From Trichobilharzia regenti (Eukaryota; Platyhelminthes; Trematoda; Strigeidida; Schistosomatidae), in NCBI GenBank assembly GCA_944472135.2, contig OX235264.1, positions 86,686,319 through 86,750,318 of the forward strand: a DNA stretch of 64,000 bases. Direction: 5' to 3'. The notes beneath the pieces are model-generated. The model did not search any database, was not told the DNA's origin, and saw nothing but the letters and a program-made list of their open reading frames with translations. Shown here piece after piece: positions 25,801 through 37,800 of this stretch; the first letter of the stretch is position 1, and each line of letters opens with the position of its first letter. The position numbers and the translations under genes are program-made.

Positions 25801-28800
25801 AGTAAATTCACTCGTTATACACATACATGGATACAAAAAAAAATTAAGAGTAACAGAAATTCATAAAAAGTCAATGGGTTAAATATTATTCCGCTCTGGA
25901 CTTCATCATACTCTGTGGATTATGTTAAGTAGCAGTTTAATTCTGTGAAACATCAGATAACAAGTACACTTCCAAGTTCTCTAGTGTTCTTCTCTCTGCA
26001 AACGATTTTGTAATACTGTTGGATAATGATGCAAAAACGATGAATCATCTTAGCCATAGACGGAATAAAGACAGCATTAATCGGTGTACTGAATGAAAAT
26101 CAATAAGGATGGAGAGGCTGATGAAGAGTCCAAAACTAGGACAAAACAACTATCCAGTACTCTCAGGTTTTCCAATGGTTCTCGAACCGATGTCAGCTAA
26201 TGATGATATTCTGAAATATCCCGCAAACTGTTGCATAACCATTACCAAAACTAGTACGCACCCACCGTTATCATGGTAGTTTCTTTCAAGGAATTCCATA
26301 GTTCTACCGCTAGTTAGCAACCAGAAAACGAAATATCACTTTGACATACCGTCATCATTTACTGATATATAATGTATACAGGCAGAAAAGATAATTATTA
26401 GGAATAATTCATGTGAATAAAATGTACGTAAAAAAAGAAAATCTTTCAAAGAAAAACCTACCGGAACGCGAACACCTGATGAACCATTTGATTCTGTTTG
26501 AACTTGATTTTTCATAGAGTCAACGCATTGCTTGAATTGATTAACAAACTTAATGCAAAAAATGGACAGACGATACTACTTATAAGTATTGAGGTAAAAG
26601 AAGATGAAGAATAATTAAGAGATTATGAATTAAAAGACAAAAGCTAAGTCGTCTGAGCTATTTACTTCGTTTCTCTGAATGACTGATCGAAATCATACTT
26701 TAAATGCATAGGTTAGGATCATGTATAGGCACAGTAAGACGGATATGAAAATTGATGATTTGTCTGAGGCGAGGGGGGAGGGGACAGTGAATTAATGTAG
26801 ACGAGAATCCGAGTTTTGCATAGTGTATCGAGTTGACGCCTCTAGTTTATTGGTCTGTTACACAGATAATTAAGTTACGAAATGCAGCAGATAGGAGTGC
26901 TTCAATGTTGAATGGTTGGAAGCGATCGGGAGGAACATCTAGACTTAAGTTCGGTTCTTAACGGTACTCCTGATGAAAGTGTATCTGCAATCTAGGTGCG
27001 AATCATATCTCTTCACCTTTATGCAGTAGAGACATCTCTTCTTCACCAGATATCCCATTTAAGTTCGGTTTGTGTTCATTATTTTTTGAGATCTGTACTT
27101 CTCAACGAATATCCTTCACTCAATATGCCAACTTTTTTTCAAACCAATAAAATTGAAATTATTTCGGCCACTGAAGAATTCCAACTATTCCCTTTTCCAA
27201 CTCGAACCAACCAGAATCAGGTAGAGGTATCAAATAACTGATTATGAAGTTAACTGCTTTAGGTGTTCCGTGTTGATGATTTAAATTTATACTATGCTTT
27301 TTTACAAATAATCGGTTTAAACCACTACCAAACTTGCTGATTCTATAGATAAATAAGGATGCAAGTGAAATGAAACGTGTCGAAGTATCACAGATCTCTT
27401 TATACCATACTTTAAGTTATTTTCAATTTGTGGTAACCCGTAATACTGTTCGGTATTTTAGATATAGGTGTTCAGATTGGATTTAGCTTATAGACCAAGA
27501 TGCTTTAAGTCTATTGACTAAACGGAGGTTACTCCTTTACATAAAAATGCAGATTTTACTCTCATGTGCGAAACTAATGCTTATCTTATAGTACATTTCG
27601 AGTGTCCTTGGGAGAAAATAGATCCATCAGCTTATTGAAAGATACAACTCATCTTGACAGATCAATAAAGTGAAGAAATATTATTTGGTATGAAGTCGGT
27701 AAACACTTTCATGGAATTCTCCATTGCCGATATCGACAAAAATAACAAAACACAATTGCCTTTTATTTCACTATTAACACTTCCGAGACAACTATGGAAG
27801 AGGAGCACAGCGACGTAGAAAGATCTTGGCCGTTAGTATGAAGACAATATCACAATACTTTATGATGACGTGTAGGCCAGTTAAATTACACATGACAGCG
27901 ACCTGCTTAAATCACCGGGCTATCTAATTTCCCATCCATAACAATGTATCTTATTTACCCTATTTCATGTTGCTTTAATTATCCAATTACATTAAAGAAA
28001 ATGGAGATAAAGCATATCAGGTCGATAGAGCGTGCTTTGGATAGAACAATATTGCTTCAAATGATATATTACCGATATTAATTTACTCGAACATTCTACA
28101 GCCGAAGTAAATACTTTGCGATAGAACTTGCTGAGAATTCTGCAGCATGTATTGAAGTATTTTTCAGAATAAAGTTATTACTATTATGGTAATTCTAACA
28201 TCAGTGTCCGTAATTATGAAATAATATATGTACTATCAAACAAAATACAACCTTTCAATATTGGCGGAAGTCTCTGTCTACGATCAACCTCAAAGATAAA
28301 CCTCTAGGAATAATAGAAAAGTTTCGCTATCTGGGTATTCGTGTGAGCGATATACACCAAAATGTGTTAATTTCGGTGCTGTCATCATGTTAGTCTGATC
28401 ACAACAACAGGTTTACAGCTTTTTGGTGCGTCAGTTTTTAATTAACGCCCACAAGCCTGGTACTTGCAAGCTTAATATATCCCATGAACTTGTATGTGTT
28501 CGGTTATCGTTGTCTCCACAAGGTCACCTGCTTTGAATAGCAACAATATGCAAAGAACTCCGAGATCCAACGGTTTCGGTGACTGAGACAAGTGTCAGAA
28601 ATTCCGTACTAGGATGTGCTGTCCAGTTCATTTTTTTAACTCCTGAAAGTGAATAGGGGGGGGGGGAAATATGAGGAACCAATAACGTAGCACCGTGGAA
28701 TGAAGGATTGTTTTGTGAGGTCGCCATTCTTAGGATAAAGTCTGAAGGACCACTTGACTCAGCGGTTTCGGATAGTATCAAACAAGATTCAGAACCAAAA

Positions 28801-31800
28801 TCAATAGTGATCATTTTACACCTCTTCTGTTTTTGCAACTATTCAAAGTGTTATTGTGGCGTGTGATACTGACAAGTTTTATCAGTAGTACAAAGATGCA
28901 GACTGATAAGAAGTAGCCAAAATTGAAAACAACATTTTAAGCCAAGAAGAAGTGTTTACTCCTCAAATCTGGATTTAGCTTACTCTGTGGTCAGGAAATA
29001 ATCTGATTGGACAACTTTTCGTCTCAACGTTTAACCTTCAGAAAGTATGCTACCAAGTCTCTTGTCTTCTAAAATTACAATATAATGTAACTGGTGCTAC
29101 ACGGGACGTGCTCAGCGAGATTACCTTTCCTATATTTCGCCCCTTTTCTCTCTCTATTTCTTGTTATAATCGTTGGTGTGGCAGATTTTTAGGTGCTTTT
29201 CATCTACCAAGTCATTTTTCATATAAATGAATAACTTTGAGTTCTGTATCATTAGAATCTACTAGCCAAATAAATCTGTTCCTGATGATGATTCACAATA
29301 CTAACTGAATTATGTGGAGTGGGGATTAGAGTCACTACTTATTGATTGACAGTTCAATGACCAATCAAATCTTCAATGTTGTTTTAACAAAGCATAGTTT
29401 TGGAATAGTAAATTATTCCAGCTATAATAATTCACGAGAATGAATTTATTACAATGTCTAAATGAATTTAGAGCATTATGTCCCTAGATAACGCAAAGGC
29501 ACTTGGTGAACTCAAGTCATACAGCTCCACTACAGTAGTTTTACAAAGTTATTTACATACAAGGTGAGAAAGAATGGCATAAGGGGTGTTAGGTTTTGGC
29601 TTTTGTGTATTGGCGGGAAGGCTAGCGATTCATCATTATAAAATTGAGCTCTGTTCAACCTCCTATTCTAACATGGTCTTAATCTCTTTCTTAAAACAAT
29701 AAATATTGATTGAGAGAATGCTGTGATCACCTGAAGACATATTAGTCTCTTGGAAGTGTAAATCAAAGCTACATAGATGTCTTTACAATAATCTAACAGT
29801 TACACCAATCAGGCAAGTGTCTACACCTCCCGACGTGGCTGGCCCACTTAAAGTAACTGTTGTGGATTTTATTGACTGATGAAGCCACGTTTTGATTTGA
29901 CAACCACTAGCTCTTTTCCAACCTGACCCATCCTATGTCAGCTCCCATTGCCTGTTGTCGAGGAAGGCGGTCGATGGTTAGGTATACGTAACACAATTCC
30001 TAACCATCTCAATCGATGTGACTTCACAGCCTCGTCGATGGATTTCCCCTCCTTGCCTACCACTTGACTTGCGCCTAACTTCAGTATTGCTCACCCTATT
30101 ATACCACTTAACACGGGAGATAGAATGTAGGCACTTATGATCAAAGACAGCCACCCTGGCTTTTCACGTCTTCCAATTTCAATGGCCTTGTATCACCCAC
30201 AGCCAATAATAAAGGAGGTCAGAGCGGACTTCTGAGCAGTACACACGCCCTTTAGTCGACAGCCAGCGGGATGTCATGTCTACACTAGAGACGACGTAAA
30301 ATGGATTTGTTTAGTTATTACTGCTTTAGTTAATGGCTGATGAATATATATTTTGAACAAGTTGTTATTTAGAAGACAGAAGAAAATTTGAGTAAAGAAT
30401 ATTCTTCTGTCTTCTAAATAACAACTTGTTCAAAATATATATTCATCAGCCATTAACTAAAGCAATAATAACTAAACAAATCCATTTTACGCCGTCTCTA
30501 GTGTAGACATGACATCCCGCTGACTGTCGACTAAAGGGCGTGTGTACTGCTCAGCAGTCCGCTCTGCCCTCCTTTATTATTGGCTGTGGGTGATACAAGG
30601 CCATTGAAATTGGAAGACGTGAAAAGCCAGGGTGGCTGTCTTTGATCATAAGTGCCTACATTCTATCTCCCGTGTTAAGTGGTATAATAGGGTGAGCAAT
30701 ACTGAAGTTAGGCGCAAGTCAAGTGGTAGGCAAGGAGGGGAAATCCATCGACGAGGCTGTGAAGTCACATCGATTGAGATGGTTAGGAATTGTGTTACGT
30801 ATACCTAACCATCGACCGCCTTCCTCGACAACAGGCAATGGGAGCTGACATAGGATGGGTCAGGTTGGAAAAGAGCTAGTGGTTGTCAAATCAAAACGTG
30901 GCTTCATCAGTCAATAAAATCCACAACAGTTACTTTAAGTGGGCCAGCCACGTCGGGAGGTGTAGACACTTGCCTGATTGGAGTCCTCGGGACAGTAAAA
31001 TCCAATGGCTGAAGATAATTGATGATATGGCTCAAAATCGTTCTCAACGGTTGGTGCAGATGCATCTACACCTTGTGACTTATAATATTCAATAAAAGTA
31101 CATTGCTCTTCCATATTATTATTCTCATTGCCTTATATCTCTGTATATTATCTCTGTTTTGCATTACTTTTTACTTTCTTCTGTTGCTTTATGTGCTAAG
31201 TGAAGTGTGGTGAAGGTAGAAGTTGCATGACATTTTCACATCTTTGACTTCTTGCCTCCTATTTCTTCTTTTGCTAAACAAAACTATGTGTATAGTGCAT
31301 GTATAGTTTATCACTCACACACACACACGCACACTCAGATGAATACAGTAGTGAAATAAATTATTATAGAAAAAAAAAAGAAAATATTGATCATTATACT
31401 AGGGTACACTTTGTACATCCACGTTAGATCAATTCGATTGCTCCCCTAAATGTAGGTAATAAAAGGATGGAAAAACAAGAGGATATTTTAAAACTAGAAC
31501 CTACGAATAAAAGGTTTATAACAGTCAGGGGATGCATGCCAAAATGCTAGAAATAATAAAACACAACAGTAATTCAATAAAAATAAATAAATAACTTAGA
31601 TTAGGAATAAAATACAATCCTCATAATTACTACTGGTATATGTTTTTATGATCTTAGTATGTGTGAAGCTGCTGCTAGACAGTGCACAATATCAAGAGTG
31701 GGGGAGAGTGAAAGGAGGAGAGGAAGAATCAACTACCATAATTGCACGTATTTACATACAAACATACACACACACACACAAACACATACAGAAAAGGAAA

Positions 31801-34800
31801 TGACGACCATATTAGTAATTATTGCAGTGATATTGACTGCTGGGGTTCTTGAAACAAAGTAAAAGTAGGAGATATTCTTTAAACAGACGTACAGACTTAA
31901 AGCAATAATTTTAAAAATAAACACAATCATAAACACGCATATAAGGAAAGAGCTTTTAAAAAAAAGTGTTTAAGTACTGCAAACGATAATTTTAGGAGTG
32001 TCTGTGTCTGTATGCATCTGTTGATCAGAAATAGTTATTACTATATTCAACTTCCCTCTTTCTTATCCTATCTGTGCAAATAAAAATGTATCTGCATGTG
32101 CTGTGTGACATGTAGACAAATATAGCTCACTTTATAAACTAGTGGGAAGTCGTGACCAGTGGGGTACAGCGGGTCGGGTGTGAGGACAAATACTCTCTAC
32201 GGATGATATTCGCTAGTGGTCACACCATATCATGAATCTGCTAAAGTTGGAATTCATGCACTGGCCATTGGATCAGGTCCCAGTGGCTTAACGGTCCACG
32301 AGCTCGCCTTATAACCAGAAGGTCCTGTTTACGAACCTCAGTGGATGCATGCAGCTGAAAAGTCCCAAACTAGGCCGAAACAGCCTAGTATAGTAATCCA
32401 CACTAGGTTTTCCAATGGTTCTCTAACTGATATCAGTTCATCATGAAATCCTGAAACAAATCAAATCCCTGTAAACCTACACTTGAATAATAAAAAAGTT
32501 ATAAAAGATCAAAAGGTCGATACGATACGACACTATGCTTTTATGATCCTAAAGCTAATTAAGGTTGAGCTTCAGTATCAAACTAGTATCTGTCTACTTC
32601 GGAGTGAAGCTGTCATTAATGCGGGAGGGGAGAAGTCAAGGTGAAACAGGCATCAAGATAATCGGAAATAGCACAAAACTAACGCATGAAGTCATTCACT
32701 GTAGCTTTTATCCAAATTTATTGCGGTACACAGGATACTAAAATTTAAACTGTTAAAGGTTTTATTTAACATCTCTACAGTGACTACAGTAATCTTATGA
32801 CAGATTGTGAAAATCTTATTGTTCCCTGTGATAATGATATTTGAATTTTTCGCGCTTTTTTTTGACAATTCATTTTATCAAGTCATTCCCCTCACTACTT
32901 GTCCCATTGTTCCGCTGTTATATAGACCAACGCAATTCTGAGATGCTTTCAGTATTCTGATCCTCAGTAGGCATACGATTCTGTCAAGATGGGAAACAGT
33001 AGTTGCACACTCTGATTTTTAAAAGATATCTAAGGTCTATAATGAGTTAAAATGAGATTATGTAAGTGATATTTACATTTCGAAATGGTATTTCCACTAC
33101 CAAAACAAAACTAATAGCATATAGAATATTTTGAAAAAACAACCAAAGTTTTGAATTTGTCTGCTTTATCTCACAAAAGTGACTAACTACCTCTAAGCAG
33201 CACAAAAGTAGGTTAGACTTACAGACGAAAACACAAAAAGTTAAAAAAAAACTGGCCGCTGAGTTTATCCAGATGTGATTCAGAGTCTTGGCACTACTAT
33301 ACTTTACCTATATATATCAAGTCATGTAGAAACATAGAGCGAAGAATTAGACTATTGATGTTGTACAATATTCATGCATTTAATGATGAAAATACCTTTT
33401 TAGTTTAGTAAAAGTATAAATAGATCGATTCTCAAAGTTGAATAAATAAATTACAACCTAAAGTGTCTTCGAATGAAAGTCAACAAAAAGGATCCAGGTG
33501 ATGCATTTCATCCAGCTTGGGAATTAGCTTCTGGATTTGCCTGCAACACCATCCACGATTCTTATATTGATATTATTATTATTCCCATCAATTTCGAGTG
33601 GAACATAAAGCTTCAAACAGCACATCTCCATTTTGTCCGGTTCCCTGGAGTCGTCTTTAGTTGACTCCATGATTGCCCATAGCTTTTTTTATCTTTTCCT
33701 CAAATGATTTCCTCCATGTCAGCCTGGGACGCCCAACTCCCCGTTTTCAAATCTAGAGTCTGGCGCACGACATAACCTGACGGTCTCCTCCTCAGCGCGT
33801 ATCCAATCCATTTCCATTTTCTTATAAATATTTTTTGAGTAATAAATTGTTGTTTGGTTAATTATTTTTGACCACCTGACTTTCGACATTGGAGTCAGAG
33901 AAGGCATCTGCTGATGGGTCATATTCATTTCTCAAATCTTAAATATCGCACTAATGATACTGTGGTGAGAGCAGGCTGCTAGCTAAATTGGTAGACACTA
34001 ATTTACGTCAATGTTTATATCCCAAATATTGGTTGCGAGAAAATATGAACAAAGACTGACTCAACAACCAATCACAGGAGGCTTTGCGTAGGCAGATACA
34101 GTTAACATATAGATGATCTGACATTCAAGAGACAGTCACAAAGAGATACAAGGTTAACTTTCTGTGAAAAACAGCCAATCAGAAGACTGTTTTTCTGCTA
34201 ACAATAATCTATAATATGTACATGAAAATCTATAAATATGTGTTGATTTCCTTAATAAATGATCAGTTTCCTGACTCTTGCCTTTTGTCGTTACAATACA
34301 ACCTACAGTATCAATGGATGCCGTTAAATGTAGCTGAGTAAGTTAAGGATTGGAAAAAAAACTAGAAAGCTTGAACAACAAGAATAACAACGGTGTCGAA
34401 ATGTAATTCTGTATGTACTTCCCTTTGACAAAAATATAGAGCTTAGTTGCATTGATACTAGGACCTAATCAGTGGTAATAGGATATCGGAATTCAATCAA
34501 CAGAAAAGAAAATCAAAAAGAAAGTGGACGGAGGAGACAAGGCTACAAGTTAACATTCTTTTGTGTGTTCACTTTTTCTCTATCAATATCGAATAGTTTA
34601 ATTAAAATAAATACATGTACATTTGAAACAGAATGATCACTTTTTGACTGATAACTTTCAACTTACCATAGTCAAATCTGCTTCAGAGCTAAAGCCTAAA
34701 CCATGCACTCCACCGGTTTTAGAGTCAGCCCATTGTCCAAATTTTTGTGAAGTTTTTTTAAAAGTCATCTTCTCTGTTAATGTGCTATTGATGATAACCT

Positions 34801-37800
34801 GAAGTAGAATAACAAGAATTAATTAAATGAAGTCAACATATCTGTGTAATGTATATGCTTTTTGGATTAAATGTTTAAATTTGAAGTATGGAGAATCAGA
34901 TTGAAATTTCACTGGTTATAGTTTTGGTCTAGGCAGGTGCATAATGATATTACTGATAGTTTCAGGATAGAAGTAGATAATTAACTCATCAATTCAAGCA
35001 TTTATAATCTTCAAGCAATGGCTTCCAACACCTGAACTCAACTTCATCCAATTAGCTTTGAGTGATGAATTAGGTCATTACTCCGCACATAAAAGTATCG
35101 CTGAAGGGATAATCTATATTGAGGAAATGATATGACTTAGAGTTTAATATACAAAACTCTACCTAGTCAATGAGCAACTTTCTAGATTTTGTTTTTCAAT
35201 CGTATGAAATCTAACAAAGTGATTACAAATCTGGGAGAAATACCTTCACTTTTATTTACTGTATGCTTTCTCTTCATAATAAACTGCCATAATATATTTC
35301 ACTTCTCAAACAGGTCGAAATCTAAAGCAATGGAGTTTTAACATCAAGTGTCCATTCGATACCTTCTCAAGTATAATTTTTCCCAGTGGAAAGAGTATAG
35401 AACAAGCAACAAAGGTTAATAAAGTAGGATCTAATGAATTCATCAAATTTCGGCAGAACTCGTCAGCTGAATACTCTACACACACGGATATACATATACT
35501 TTTGAAATTAGATTTGGAGATATAAGACTGATTAGGAAATAAACTACATTGAATTAGTCATGCAGAAAGACAGGTGCAAATGCCTTCCAGGTCTGTTCAA
35601 AATATATAAGGGGAGAGGAGTTTGGGAGACCAAAATTAAGATAAAATGCATTACGCTCCAATCACATCACCCAGATAAGCAATTAGTCATTAGAAGTTAA
35701 TTGGCGGATGGTAACTAGCAGTGGAATCCAGAATGCGCATTTCTATTCCTATCTGGGACTCGTCAGCTGGATGTGCTTGCATTCCTCAGTGAGTGATGAT
35801 GTTTCCACCGAGGCTCGAATCCCATCATTAGAAAATACATCAAGAATTGCAAACAGAGTAATATCGATAGTAATAGTTATAATAATAACAATAATGTTGA
35901 AGAGAGTTAAGATAATGCTACTGATGAAAGATAGTTTTAAGTGAATCAAGAATAATAATAATAATAATAGGAGGTAGAATGATAAGTAAAATGTATTACC
36001 ATGGTGGATTCAGAGTGACGACCATCTCCTTTTGTACACAGAGACCTGGTTTATAAATTCGAAATGCACAAGCCTCCACTATAGAATGATTTTATTCGAT
36101 AAAAGCACACAATAATACAGTACTACTTACTGATGACGTCTCAAGCACAACTTATTGTTCATAATCATATCAGAGCACTTACAAAACTTTCAAACTTTGT
36201 TTATGTGTAATTCGATTATTTTGTATCCTTTAATTTAATTGGTTGAAATATATTTTCATGAATAATTCCCATCCAGACATGAATTAAAAACAAAACACGT
36301 AGTTCAATGAAGAGTTTTCTTTTCAGCGAATTCATCCACTTAGTTGTACAATCGCAATTATATATAACTATTTTTTTTATGTGTGTATACATTAGCTTTG
36401 TCAGACAAAAATAAAAATTAGCTTAGATTGTCGTTTACGTCAACAAAATATTTCAAAACATGTGATGAATAATCAGATTGTAAGTAGCGGGGGGGGGTGG
36501 TGGTGAAGATTAGTAGGAGGGTAGTGATGATGAGTTGTCAAAATAATAGTTGTCACTGTTAGTCAATGCATAAAAGAAGTAGAATAAGTTTAATGTAGTT
36601 GCGTAATAAGCTGAATAATTTAATGAGTGAGAAATGAAGGAAAATATAGAATTGTGAAGAAATACAAGAGTTAGAAAAGCAGGCGCACAAATATCAAGTC
36701 AGTAGAAATAAACACGGTTGTCGCCGTGATAGTAGAAGTGGTAAATATAATTTTCCCATAAGTCTGGTATTGGTGTTGTCATTCCTATTGCACTTGTTAG
36801 ATGTAGATCCAATGAACAAAGATTCACTGGTCAAAGTCTCCCTCCAATTACCTACATAACCTTTTAGAAGTGTTTTTTTCTTATTCCTTCACGTTCCCAG
36901 TGGAACATAGGGCTTTAAGATAGAGACTTGCAATTTCGGTAGCAGTGGTGTTTATTTTTACGGGATGGAGTTGCTAGCCTCATGGCCAAACTTCCCTCTT
37001 TATCAGTCTTGTTACTAGCCTAGCGAGGCAAAAGAGTGAGTCGGTGGCCGGGGATTGAACCCCGGACCATATGCGTGGTCGGCGAGTATTCTACCGCTGT
37101 GCCACCAGCGCACACTTTAGAACTGTAGCTCTGTCATATTTCATTATGTGAATTTGTGTTAATGCATGCATTGCGATTGATGAGTTATTCTCCAAGCTAT
37201 TCACCTTCCTGGGATCATGCATCTTACAGTCAACTAAATTCCTATTTTCCAATAACATGTCTGCTCTCGATCTTCTGGTATGATTCACGATCATTTCAAG
37301 GGGAATATCAGTATCAATTAAATCAATGGATAAGAAATGATGGAATTATATAAAGAATGTTTGGAAGTTATGCGAATAGCTTGATATAATTTACTATTAT
37401 TTCAATGGGTTCCACCGACGGGAACATACGGTTTCCACAACACATCTACACTTTGTTCTATTCTGTACCATCCTCTTCAACTGGGTCCATGATTCCCCCA
37501 TAATCCCTCATCTCCTCCTCCATGCCACACGATCTCCTCCATGTCACCATCACACCGACAATCCACTCGTCGCTTCCTATTGGAGTTCCATTCGATTGAT
37601 GGCCTGCATTTAGCTCAATGCCATTCGACGGCCTCCTCAGCGTATCCTCGATCCATCCCCATTTTTTCCTACATATTTGTTGAGCAATCAGCTCTTGGTT
37701 GGCTTGTTGTGAGAATTTCTTGTTCCTTATTCTTCCTGTCCATTTGATCTTCGGTATGGAGCCAGCAAAGGCAGTTAATGATAAAAGTCTAACTTGTTGG

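Noticed and set aside
28524..28838. 104-codon minus-strand frame
   Set aside because: No recognisable motif and it ends in a G-run region; nothing supports it as a gene.
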